Shown: piece after piece, positions 7,687 to 15,418 of the stretch | Position numbering within the stretch: position 1 is the stretch's first letter | Layout of the letters: the number at the start of each line of letters is the position of its first letter | Assembly: GCA_946407745.1 (NCBI GenBank) | Contig: CAMJPQ010000017.1 | Coordinates: 1-53,504, forward strand | Direction of reading: 5' to 3' | Source: an uncultured Clostridia bacterium | GTDB taxonomy: Bacteria > Bacillota > Clostridia > Christensenellales > Aristaeellaceae | Length of the DNA: 53,504 nt | The notes under the pieces: generated by a model | Databases searched by the model: none | Told to the model about the DNA's origin: nothing | Seen by the model: the letters and a program-made list of their open reading frames with translations, nothing else | Translations under genes and position numbers: made by a program

Positions 7687-8768
7687 GACGCGGCACCTCC
7701 CTTCACGGCGCTGTGCTCGCTGACGCTTCTGCGGTTGCGCAGAGCGGCGATTCTATTCTTGATGACAGGAGAACCGGCAGCTACGATCACGATGATGACC
7801 ACCGCCTTGTAGGCCTTGATGTTGACGGAGTTGATGCCCATAGCCAGCAGCGTCACCGTCAGCATGGTGATGATATAGGCGCCCAGGACCGAACCGCTCA
7901 TGCGGAACTTGCCGCCGCCCAGGCTGTTGCCGCCGATCGCGACGGCCAGGATCGCGTCCATCTCGATATCGACCAGCAGCGTCTTGTGGCTCACCTGGCT
8001 CATACGGCAGGTGGCGATGATGCTCGCCACGGCGACGCACAGGCCGAGCAGGCCGAAGGACAGCATCTTCACGGCCGTGGGATGGATGCCGTTCAGCCTG
8101 GCCGCTCCCTGGTTAATGCCGACGCTCTGGGTATACAGGGTGGTGTTCGTCACCCTGAAAATCAGTGCCAGGATCAGGCCGACCAGAATGACCATGAACA
8201 CCGGCGTCGGTACCGGGATGCCCGGAATGGTCATGCCGATGGCCGTGATGATCGGGCTGTTCACCTGCGGGGTTGCGCTGCCGGTAATCCAGTAGGCAAT
8301 GGAGCGGCCGCAGGAGTACAGGATCAGTGTGGCGATCATGGGCTGAATTTTGAATACAGAAACCAGCGTGCCGTTGAACATCATAAAGGCGATAGCGGTG
8401 GCGATGCAGGCCAGCACGGCGACGATCAGCGTCCAGCCGGTCACCTCACCCATGCCGATCAACGTCTTGATGAAGACGCTGGCTGAGATGGCACCCACCG
8501 CACCGACGGAGATATCCTGCCCGCCGGTGGCAGCTGTCACCAGGGTCATGCCCATGGCGATGATGGCCAGCTCGCTGGCGCTGTTGATCACGCTGATCAG
8601 GTTTCCGCCCAGCACGGGATTGCCGCTGTTGTTGATGTTGACAACGATCTCGAAAAAGCCGGGATCACGGATCAGGTTGAACAGCAGCAGCAGTGCCAGC
8701 GCTGTCAGGGGAATGATCAGCTGCCCGATGCCCATGCGCTCCCAGAAGCGCTTTTTTTGCTTATCCAT
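7683..8768 (-). CDS. Sugar ABC transporter permease (YtfT-like)
   Basis: A 361-residue membrane protein of the same BPD_transp_2 family as its neighbour, with ATGGQDISVGAVGAISASV near residue 90 as the conserved loop. The two permeases probably form a heterodimeric channel. The start at 8768 lies inside the end of the ATPase gene (8-nt overlap) and the stop overlaps the next permease by 4 nt, so all three are translationally coupled. Confidence 0.9.
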   Translation of the reverse strand: MDKQKKRFWERMGIGQLIIPLTALALLLLFNLIRDPGFFEIVVNINNSGNPVLGGNLISVINSASELAIIAMGMTLVTAATGGQDISVGAVGAISASVFIKTLIGMGEVTGWTLIVAVLACIATAIAFMMFNGTLVSVFKIQPMIATLILYSCGRSIAYWITGSATPQVNSPIITAIGMTIPGIPVPTPVFMVILVGLILALIFRVTNTTLYTQSVGINQGAARLNGIHPTAVKMLSFGLLGLCVAVASIIATCRMSQVSHKTLLVDIEMDAILAVAIGGNSLGGGKFRMSGSVLGAYIITMLTVTLLAMGINSVNIKAYKAVVIIVIVAAGSPVIKNRIAALRNRRSVSEHSAVKGGAAS

Positions 8769-10275
8769 GCTGCACTCCTCCTCCCGCGATCGTTTCCATG
8801 ACGTGCGCCTGGGTCAGCTCGTCCCCGGTCAGCTCGCCCACCGTGTTCCCATCCCGCATGACGATGAGCCGGGAGCAGGTGCGCAGCATTTCCTCAATTT
8901 CGGAGGAAATGAAGGTCACGCTCATGTTTTCCTCCGCCAGCTTCAGCACCAGCCGCTGAATCTCCAGCTTGGTACCCACATCGATGCCGCGGGTCGGCTC
9001 GTCGAGGATCAGGTAATCCGGGTGAGTCAGCAGCCAGCGGGCCAGTATCACCTTCTGCTGGTTGCCGCCGGAGAGGCTGCCCACGGGGGTATTCTGGCTG
9101 GCGGTTTTGATGTTCAGCTCTTTGATGTACTCATCCGCGAATGCTTCCATCTCGCTCCGCTTCATCGGGCGGAAGAAGCCCCGCATCACCTGCAGCGCAA
9201 GGATGATGTTGTCGCGGACACTCAGGTCGGCGATGATGCCGTCCCGCTTCCGGTCCTCCGGCAGGTAGCCGATGCCGTGCTTCATGGCCTCGTGGGGATT
9301 GGTGATCTTCACCGCCTTTCCCCGTACCCTGACCTTGCCGCCCGTGATCCGGTCCGCACCGAAGATTGCCCGGACGCTCTCGCTCCGTCCGGAGCCCAGC
9401 AGGCCGGTGAAGCCGTTGACCTCGCCCCTGCGGATGCGGAAGTCGAAGGGCCTGCGGGCAGTGCTGGAAAGGCCCTCGGCCTCGTACACGGTTTCAGTCG
9501 CAGCCGATGTGTGCCTGTCGGCTTTTTCCAGCCCCTCCAGGTCATTCAGGTCCTTGCCCATCATCTTTGCGACCAGCTCCAGCTGGGGCAGCTCCGCCAC
9601 CGGGTATTCCCCGACCAGCTTGCCGTTGCGCAGCACGGTGATGCGATCACTGACCTCATAGACCTGCTCCAGGAAGTGGGTGACAAAGACAATGCCGACG
9701 CCGCGGCTCTTCAGGTCGCGCATCAGCTTGAACAGCATGCTGACTTCCTGCTCATCCAGGGAGGACGTGGGCTCGTCCAGCACCAGCACCTTGCAGTTCA
9801 TGTCCACTGCCCGGCCGATGGCCACCATCTGCTGTACAGCCAGAGAGCAGCTGGAGAGCTCCTGCTTGGCCCGGGCGGGGATGTTCAGGCTTTCCAGAAT
9901 CGCCGTGGCTTTCTTCTCGCAGTCCTTCCAGTTCACGATCGCGCCATCCGTCCGCCCAATGAACATATTCTCCGCAACTGTCAGATTCGGGCACAGGGTG
10001 ATTTCCTGATACACGGTGCTGATGCCGGCGTTCTGCGCGTCCTGGGGCGAGTGGATCGGCGCCTCGCCCTCAATCCCTTCGATGTGAATGCTGCCGGCGT
10101 CCTTGCCGTACACACCGGTCAGCACCTTGATGAGGGTGGATTTCCCGGCACCGTTTTCACCCATCAGGGCGTGGATCTCCCCCCGCCGCAGCGTGAAATC
10201 CACGTTATCCAGTGCCCTGGTGCCCGGAAACAGCTTGCTGATTCCGCGCATGGTCAAAACCACGTCGTTTTGCAT
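8761..10275 (-). CDS. Sugar ABC transporter ATP-binding protein, two nucleotide-binding domains (YtfR/RbsA type)
   Basis: A 504-residue protein with two ABC domains. The first has Walker A GENGAGKST and Walker B VLVLDEPTSSLD. The second has the degenerate P-loop GLLGSGRSE normal for the RbsA/MglA/YtfR group, a signature SLSGGNQQK and LILDEPTRGIDVG. The start at 10275 is chosen because MQNDVVLTMRGISKLFPG is the family N-terminus and GGAAGGGG lies upstream. The open frame continues 59 codons further upstream through the intergenic hairpin, which is not credible coding. It energises import through the two downstream permeases. Confidence 0.93.
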   Translation of the reverse strand: MQNDVVLTMRGISKLFPGTRALDNVDFTLRRGEIHALMGENGAGKSTLIKVLTGVYGKDAGSIHIEGIEGEAPIHSPQDAQNAGISTVYQEITLCPNLTVAENMFIGRTDGAIVNWKDCEKKATAILESLNIPARAKQELSSCSLAVQQMVAIGRAVDMNCKVLVLDEPTSSLDEQEVSMLFKLMRDLKSRGVGIVFVTHFLEQVYEVSDRITVLRNGKLVGEYPVAELPQLELVAKMMGKDLNDLEGLEKADRHTSAATETVYEAEGLSSTARRPFDFRIRRGEVNGFTGLLGSGRSESVRAIFGADRITGGKVRVRGKAVKITNPHEAMKHGIGYLPEDRKRDGIIADLSVRDNIILALQVMRGFFRPMKRSEMEAFADEYIKELNIKTASQNTPVGSLSGGNQQKVILARWLLTHPDYLILDEPTRGIDVGTKLEIQRLVLKLAEENMSVTFISSEIEEMLRTCSRLIVMRDGNTVGELTGDELTQAHVMETIAGGGVQHG

Positions 10276-10304
10276 CCGTGCCGCCCCTTCCGTTGTGTCA
10301 TAGA

Positions 10305-10356
10305 AAAGGCGCGGGGCCTCGTCGCGGATATTCTCCACTTGATTCCCCGCGCCTTT
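10305..10356 (-). terminator. Intergenic attenuator or mRNA-stabilising hairpin
   Basis: Between the binding-protein gene and the ATPase gene the minus strand can form a perfect 12-bp stem (10345-10356 with 10305-10316, AAAGGCGCGGGG/CCCCGCGCCTTT) with a 28-nt loop, followed only by TTCTATG. Such hairpins after binding-protein genes commonly raise binding-protein mRNA over the membrane components by partial termination or 3'-end protection. With few trailing T residues, partial termination is more likely than complete stop. Confidence 0.6.
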
Positions 10357-10381
10357 ATGTGCTTTCAGGGTGAATCGCCTG

Positions 10382-11362
10382 TTACTCGCCCAGGCCGTAG
10401 GTGTTGACGTCTTCCTCGGTGATGGTGGTGGCGTCAAAGCCCTTTTCTTCATTGATGTACTGGTTCTTCTCGTTCAGGCCTTCGATCTGGCCGCCGGCCT
10501 GCAGGGTCTTGATCATGCCGTCGATGACGGAAGCCTGGAAGGGGCTGCACTGGCCATCGTAGTTCCATTCGCCCGCCAGCAGGAGGCGCAGCGCCCACTT
10601 GTTGCAGTCAAAGCCCATGATCTTCACATCGCCCTCAACACCGTGGGTGATGCCGGCCGCGTCCAGGGCCGCGACCACGCCGCGCGCCATGCCGTCATTC
10701 TCGGCGTACACGATGTTGAACTTCTTGCCTTCGTTGATCGCGGCTTCGGCGATCTTACGGGCCTCATCCTCGCTCCAGCTGTCGCCGCCGGTGCCTTCCG
10801 CCACGATGGTCCACTTGTCATCCGCGGCAGCCTTCTCGGCCAGAGGGGTAGAACGGCCGATCTGGGCATCGGAGCCCATCTGGCCCTGAATGTGCAGGAT
10901 GTTGTACTCGTCCAGGCCCAGGCTCTCCAGCCAGGCCACGGCGGTCTCGCCTTCCTTGGTCATGTCGGAAACGACAGCGGCCAGGTACAGGGAGGGATCG
11001 CAGTCGATCATGCGGTCGAACAGGAACACGCCGATGCCGGCTTCCTGCGCGGAGGCCAGGGCGTCGTCCCAGCCGGTGGTCTCAGCCGCGGATACCAGGA
11101 TGTAATCAACGCCGTCGTTCACGAAGGTGTTGAAGGCATCCAGCTGCTTGTCAGCCGTGGGGGCGGTTACGAAGGAAGCGTCATAGCCGTTTTCCTTGGT
11201 GAAAACCGCGTGCAGGTCATTCACGTTGGCCTCGCGGTAGCCGGACTCAGAGGGATCGAGGTTGATGATGCCCACCTTGATCGCCGCGTCATCGGCAAAC
11301 GCAAAGGAGAGCAGACCGAGGCACATTGTCAGCGCCAGGACCAATGCAATCAGCTTTTTCAT
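10382..11362 (-). CDS. Sugar-binding protein of the ABC importer (YtfQ-like, Peripla_BP_4)
   Basis: A 326-residue protein with a signal peptide (MKKLIALVLALTMCLGLLSFAFA), without a clear lipobox Cys, then the sugar-binding fold starting AIKVGIINLDPSESGYR. Family landmarks include VDYILVSAAETTGW (about 90-105), VFLFDRMIDCDPSLY (about 118-132) and VYAENDGMARGV near 222. These align with E. coli YtfQ (DRSID...DKSLY, HNDDM). An AAGGAGG site lies 9 nt before the ATG. It is the first gene of the ABC operon, with its own promoter downstream of the sensor operon's terminator. The ligand is probably a pyranose or furanose sugar released by the upstream beta-mannosidase; that is inference. Confidence 0.92.
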   Translation of the reverse strand: MKKLIALVLALTMCLGLLSFAFADDAAIKVGIINLDPSESGYREANVNDLHAVFTKENGYDASFVTAPTADKQLDAFNTFVNDGVDYILVSAAETTGWDDALASAQEAGIGVFLFDRMIDCDPSLYLAAVVSDMTKEGETAVAWLESLGLDEYNILHIQGQMGSDAQIGRSTPLAEKAAADDKWTIVAEGTGGDSWSEDEARKIAEAAINEGKKFNIVYAENDGMARGVVAALDAAGITHGVEGDVKIMGFDCNKWALRLLLAGEWNYDGQCSPFQASVIDGMIKTLQAGGQIEGLNEKNQYINEEKGFDATTITEEDVNTYGLGE

Positions 11363-11408
11363 TTAATGGTTCCTCCTTTTTCAGACCTTTCCCGGTCTCG
11401 TTGTTATA

Positions 11409-11474
11409 AATATACACCGGCGCGGTCCGTTTGAAAATGCACTGTCATTTTTCCCGGGTTGAAATTTCTTTCAA
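11409..11474 (-). promoter_or_regulatory. Promoter and candidate operator of the sugar ABC operon
   Basis: On the minus strand TTTTCA (11432-11437) and TATATT (11409-11414) are 17 bp apart; the weak -35 suggests an activated promoter. Just upstream lies the inverted repeat TTGAAA-N4-TTTCAA (11459-11474), and a third TTGAAA (plus sense, 11431-11436) overlaps the -35. These repeats are the best candidates for binding by the AraC-type regulator encoded at 14009. Confidence 0.5.
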
Positions 11475-11477
11475 AAT

Positions 11478-11510
11478 ATCAAAATCCACCCATTCGGAGT
11501 GGATTTTGAT
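11478..11510 (-). terminator. Hairpin between the sensor operon and the ABC operon
   Basis: Perfect 12-bp stem ATCAAAATCCAC/GTGGATTTTGAT (11478-11489 with 11499-11510) with a 9-nt loop. On the minus strand it is followed by ATTTTGAAAG, and on the plus strand by TCTTTTTCGG. It probably ends transcription from the histidine kinase gene, leaving the ABC genes to their own promoter. Confidence 0.6.
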
Positions 11511-11563
11511 TCTTTTTCGGTTTGTTTTTTTCCGGCCCCGTGCAGCCACCACCGCAAAGGGCG

Positions 11564-13036
11564 CTATGACGCGGCCCCGCTTTCCTGCTCAATCTCCTCA
11601 GAAGTGCGGCAGGGCACGCGGAAGCTGACGGTGGTGCCGCCCGGGCCGCTCTCAATTGTCAGCCCGTCCGTCTGATTATAGTACAGACGCAGGCGCAGGT
11701 TCACGTTCACAAGCCCGAAGCCCCCGGTGGCGGAGGACAGCGCGGGAGGCGCGCTTTCCCTCATTCTCTCGCGGACCTGCTTCAGGGTTTCCGCATCCAT
11801 GCCCCTGCCTGTGTCCCGCACCGCGAAGACCAGTTCCTTCCCCTGCTTTTCTCCTGTCACGCGGATCACGCCCCCGCCCCGGTTGTTCTTGATGCCGTGG
11901 TACAGGGCATTTTCGATCAGCGGCTGCAGGAGCAGCTTCAGCATGTAATACTCGCCGAGCTCGTCCGGAATATCAATCTCATAGTTCAGTATATCATGGT
12001 ACCTGGTCTTCTGGATGCTCAGGTAGCCGGCAATGTGCTTCTTTTCCTGTCCGATCGGGATCCAGTCGGCACCGCTGCTCAGGCTGATCCGGAAGAAATC
12101 GCTCAGCGAGCGGGTCAGCTGGATGACCTCCTCCTGGTCTCCGGCCTCAGCCTTCCATACAATGGCGTCAAGGGTGTTGTAAAGAAAGTGGGGGTTGATC
12201 TGCGCCTGCAGCGTGCGGAGCTCCGCCTTTTTCAGGCTGCGTTCATCCTTGACGCGCTGCCGCATCATTTCCTCCAGGTTGTCCGCCATGATGTTGACCT
12301 GCCCGGTCAGATTCCACAGCTCACGAACCTGCGTGAGCGGGAGCCTGGCGCTCATGTCGCCCTCGGCCAGCTGGGCAGTCACGCTCTCCAGCTTGGCGAT
12401 GGGTTCACGGATAAACTGCGCCGTCCTGGCACGGAAGCGCGCTGTCATCCACAGTGCCGCTGCCAGCAGCAGCAGCTCCAGCCCGGAGCCGGCGTACGCA
12501 ATCCGGGTGATGCGCTGCACCATGAGCGCACTGGCGCTGATCGCCTCGGTGATGAAATCATTCAGCATGCTGACGACAAGCGCGGCCACCGCCCGCACCT
12601 CCGCCAGTATCTGCTCGTTCTCCACCACCGGCGCCTCCTGCCGGATATTGGTACGGATCTCCTCCACATACTGTGTCAGGGTGTCCATGGTCCGCCGCGC
12701 AACGACCAGCTCCAGCCTTTGATTGCCCCTGCTCATGCCGGTCACCTGCTCCATAGCACGGTTCACGGCCTGAATCCGCTCTATCACGCCACTGTCATCC
12801 GCGCCCACGCGCCCGCTGACCATGTTCCACACCGTTTCCGGTATCTCCGTTTCCACCATCGGCTTCAGGCTGGCGATGGTGTTCATCCGTTCATTCATGC
12901 CGGCATACTGTGCCGCCACCAGCATGGTCATGACCATCGCGGCAATCACCGGCACGCCAAGCAAGGCAGTCAGCCGGTTGGTCATCCGGTTGATCCGCTC
13001 GACAATGCTCTGCTCCGCTGCCCTGATTCCGCCCAT
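11564..13036 (-). CDS. LytS/YesM-type sensor histidine kinase
   Basis: A 490-residue kinase with one membrane helix near residues 22-42, an extracytoplasmic helical region of about 140 residues, a second helix near 180-200, a HAMP segment, the His_kinase phospho-acceptor box LQAQINPHFLYNTLD (His in NPHFLYN) and a HATPase domain with LLQPLIENALYHGI and GGFGLVNV. This is the YesM/LytS class that pairs with AraC-type regulators. It begins 1 nt after the stop of a sugar-binding lipoprotein gene, with GAGAGGA upstream. The extracellular part is small and has no sugar-binding fold, so it likely senses through the lipoprotein, as in XylFII-LytS and AraP-AraS systems. Confidence 0.9.
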   Translation of the reverse strand: MGGIRAAEQSIVERINRMTNRLTALLGVPVIAAMVMTMLVAAQYAGMNERMNTIASLKPMVETEIPETVWNMVSGRVGADDSGVIERIQAVNRAMEQVTGMSRGNQRLELVVARRTMDTLTQYVEEIRTNIRQEAPVVENEQILAEVRAVAALVVSMLNDFITEAISASALMVQRITRIAYAGSGLELLLLAAALWMTARFRARTAQFIREPIAKLESVTAQLAEGDMSARLPLTQVRELWNLTGQVNIMADNLEEMMRQRVKDERSLKKAELRTLQAQINPHFLYNTLDAIVWKAEAGDQEEVIQLTRSLSDFFRISLSSGADWIPIGQEKKHIAGYLSIQKTRYHDILNYEIDIPDELGEYYMLKLLLQPLIENALYHGIKNNRGGGVIRVTGEKQGKELVFAVRDTGRGMDAETLKQVRERMRESAPPALSSATGGFGLVNVNLRLRLYYNQTDGLTIESGPGGTTVSFRVPCRTSEEIEQESGAAS

Positions 13037-13037
13037 A

Positions 13038-14012
13038 TCAGTATCCTCTCGGCGCGAGGTGGCTCAGGTCATCCTCGTCCGTAAACACCTGCTCCTCCGG
13101 GTGGATCACCCGTTCCACCGGCTCCCCGTTTTTCAGCCTGACGGCCGTTTCCATCAGTATGCTTCCCAGCTTCGGCGTGCATTCCACAATGCAGTTGATC
13201 TTTCCTTCCTTCAGGATATCAATGGCATCCTGGCCGCCGTCGATGGAGATCAGCAGAATGTCCTTGCCGGGAACCATCCCCGCCTTCTCAATCTCCGGCA
13301 GCGCGCCGATGGTCATCTCGTCGTTGTGGCTGAACACGGCATCGATCTGCCTGCCGTAGGTCTTCAGCAGGTCCCGCATGCATTCAGCACCGCGGCTTCG
13401 AAGGAAATCGCCGTCCACACTGCTCAGCAGGTGCATGCGCCGGTCGCCGGCTATCGTATCCATGAAGCCCTGCTGGCGCTGCTTCATCGGCGTTGAGTTC
13501 TCCGTGCCTCTGATTTCCACAATGTTGATCTGTTCCCTGCCCAGCCGGTCCGCCTTGCGGATCAGGTACTCCGCCGCCATGACGCCTTCCCTGTAGAAGT
13601 CGGAGCCGATCAGGCCGGCGTACAGGCTCTCGTCCTTCGTGTTGATGGTGCGGTCCACCAGCACCACTGGGATTCCCGCCCTTTTCGCCTCGATGAGCAC
13701 CGTGTCCCAGCCGTCCTCAACAATGGGAGAAAAGGCGATCACATCCACCCGGTAGGCGATCAGGCTGCGGATATCGGCAATCTGGTTCTCCTGCTTCTGG
13801 TTGGCGTTCTTCATCATCAGGCTGATGCCGTAGGCCTCCGCCTGCGCCTCGATATCTCTGGTATTCCCGATCCGGTAGGAGCTCTCAGAGCCCAGCTGGC
13901 TGAAGCCCAGCAGCAGCCTGGGTGTCTCCGCCGCGTCCTGCTTCGGCGCGCAGGCGGTCAGCCCGAGCAGGCAGGCCGCGAGCAGCAGCAGGCGAACAAA
14001 GCCCTTCCTCAT
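13038..14012 (-). CDS. Sugar-binding lipoprotein, probable co-sensor for the histidine kinase
   Basis: A 324-residue Peripla_BP_4 protein with a lipoprotein signal (lipobox LTAC, Cys21), so it is anchored outside the membrane. The mature part closely follows YtfQ: GFSQLGSESSYR, NQKQENQIADIRSL, VLVDRTINTKDESLYAG and FSHNDEMTIGALPEIEKAG. It is not in the transporter operon but lies between the regulator (4-nt overlap) and the kinase (1-nt gap). That position fits a dedicated ligand sensor rather than a transport component. The ligand is probably the same sugar the ABC importer takes up. Confidence 0.88.
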   Translation of the reverse strand: MRKGFVRLLLLAACLLGLTACAPKQDAAETPRLLLGFSQLGSESSYRIGNTRDIEAQAEAYGISLMMKNANQKQENQIADIRSLIAYRVDVIAFSPIVEDGWDTVLIEAKRAGIPVVLVDRTINTKDESLYAGLIGSDFYREGVMAAEYLIRKADRLGREQINIVEIRGTENSTPMKQRQQGFMDTIAGDRRMHLLSSVDGDFLRSRGAECMRDLLKTYGRQIDAVFSHNDEMTIGALPEIEKAGMVPGKDILLISIDGGQDAIDILKEGKINCIVECTPKLGSILMETAVRLKNGEPVERVIHPEEQVFTDEDDLSHLAPRGY

Positions 14013-15259
14013 TTCACTGCGCCTCCGTCCTGGCTGGCGGCCCGGTATTCGCCGGGGGTCATTCCCACGTTTTTCTTGAACAGATAGCTGAAGTAATGGC
14101 TGTCGTTGTATCCCGCCTCAAAGGCGATCTGGCTGCTGCGCTTGTCCGTGGTCCTCAGCAGCTCCCTGGCCTTCTCCAGCCGCAGGCCTGTCAGGTATTC
14201 CGTAAACGTCTTTCCGCACTCCTGGGCAAACACGGTGGAAAACCGGCTGTTGCTCATGCCCACCGCCGCCGCCACGTCCTGCAGCATCAGGTTGCCGTTC
14301 TGATAATGCTCCGCGAGGTACATTTTCGCGCGGGCTGCCATCACAGCCGCTGCGCGCTCCCCGCTGCCCTCGCTGAATTCCCTCACGCCCACAATCCGGG
14401 GAGAGCTTTCCGCCTGGTCCGTCAGCACATGGCGGATGTGCCGGGCGCTCTGCAGGCTGCGGTAGATATTCTCCGGGCCCTCAACAATTTCACCGATGCT
14501 GATGCGTATGCCGCCGCAGCCGATCCGCTCCAGCTCTGTGGCGACAGAGGCGCCGAAGGCATAGGCGCGTTCTTCTGTGTCCTGGTCATTGTCGCCAAGC
14601 ACCAGCACCCTGCTGCCGGTACGGCAGGGCGAAACATGGACGATGCCTCCGCTGCCCTCCGCCAGTTCGACCAGCTCAGCGTGACCGGATGAAATCGGTT
14701 CGAAGGCCGCGTCGATCACGGCATACCGTGGCGCGGCAAGATTGATGCCCATACCGCGCAGCTGCTCTACCACTGCGCGGGCATCCCCTTCCCGCTGATC
14801 CTCACTGTAAAGGCTGCTGAGCAGCTTTTCCTGCAGAAAGCGCTGGTCAGAGCCCGCCCTGTGTGCGGCTCGGTTTCGCTTTTCCTCCCGCATGGCTTCG
14901 CTGACGCGGTCCAGTGCCTGCTTGAGTTCGGAGGAGGTCACAGGCTTCAGCATGTATTCCCGCACACCCAGCTGAATCCCCTTCCGGGCATACTCAAACT
15001 CATCATATCCGCTGAGCATGATGATGCCGATCCATGGCATCTGGCTCCGCACGGCGCTGCACAGCGCAATGCCGTCCATGAACGGCATGCGGATATCCGT
15101 GATCAGGATATCCGGCTGCGTATCCCGAATCATGGGCAGGGCCATTTCCCCGTCCGGCGCCTCACCCACCAGCACATAGTCTGTATCTTCCCACGGAAAA
15201 GAAGCCCGGATGCCCTCCCGGATCACGATTTCGTCATCTACCAGAAACACCTTCACCAT
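14009..15259 (-). CDS. AraC-type response regulator (YesN-like)
   Basis: A 416-residue regulator. The N-terminal receiver (1 to about 120) starts MVKVFLVDDEIVIREGI with the phospho-acceptor Asp in ILITDIRMPFMDG. A middle region of about 160 residues follows, and then a C-terminal AraC double helix-turn-helix (about 315-410) with MLQDVAAAVGMSNSRFS and QIAFEAGYNDSHYFSYLFKK. The start at 15259 has GTGGAGGA about 7 nt upstream; the frame stays open for 34 more codons through a hairpin region that is unlikely to be coding. Predicted to activate the ABC operon and perhaps the beta-mannosidase gene when its kinase partner sees sugar. Confidence 0.93.
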   Translation of the reverse strand: MVKVFLVDDEIVIREGIRASFPWEDTDYVLVGEAPDGEMALPMIRDTQPDILITDIRMPFMDGIALCSAVRSQMPWIGIIMLSGYDEFEYARKGIQLGVREYMLKPVTSSELKQALDRVSEAMREEKRNRAAHRAGSDQRFLQEKLLSSLYSEDQREGDARAVVEQLRGMGINLAAPRYAVIDAAFEPISSGHAELVELAEGSGGIVHVSPCRTGSRVLVLGDNDQDTEERAYAFGASVATELERIGCGGIRISIGEIVEGPENIYRSLQSARHIRHVLTDQAESSPRIVGVREFSEGSGERAAAVMAARAKMYLAEHYQNGNLMLQDVAAAVGMSNSRFSTVFAQECGKTFTEYLTGLRLEKARELLRTTDKRSSQIAFEAGYNDSHYFSYLFKKNVGMTPGEYRAASQDGGAVK

Positions 15260-15300
15260 GGCGCTTCCTCCACTTCGCGGTTCTTTCGCCCGTGCCCGCC

Positions 15301-15341
15301 GCCGGGCAGGCTGCGGCCGCATAAGGCCAAAGCTGCCCGGC
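15301..15341 (-). other. Stem-loop between beta-mannosidase and regulator genes
   Basis: A 9-bp perfect stem GCCGGGCAG/CTGCCCGGC (15301-15309 with 15333-15341) encloses a loop holding a second GGCC/GGCC pairing. No T-run follows, so full termination is unlikely. It could be a processing or stability element that sets the ratio of enzyme to regulator mRNA in a single transcript. Confidence 0.4.
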
Positions 15342-15418
15342 GCGGCCGGATGGTCTGCCATTCAGGTATGTTCAAAGACGAGTATACCACTGCGCCTGCG
15401 TTCTCAGTACCGTCTCAG

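Noticed and set aside
8350-10407. A 685-codon plus-strand frame opposite the ABC ATPase and permease
   Set aside because: Crosses the boundary between two real minus-strand genes and shows no motif; an antisense shadow.
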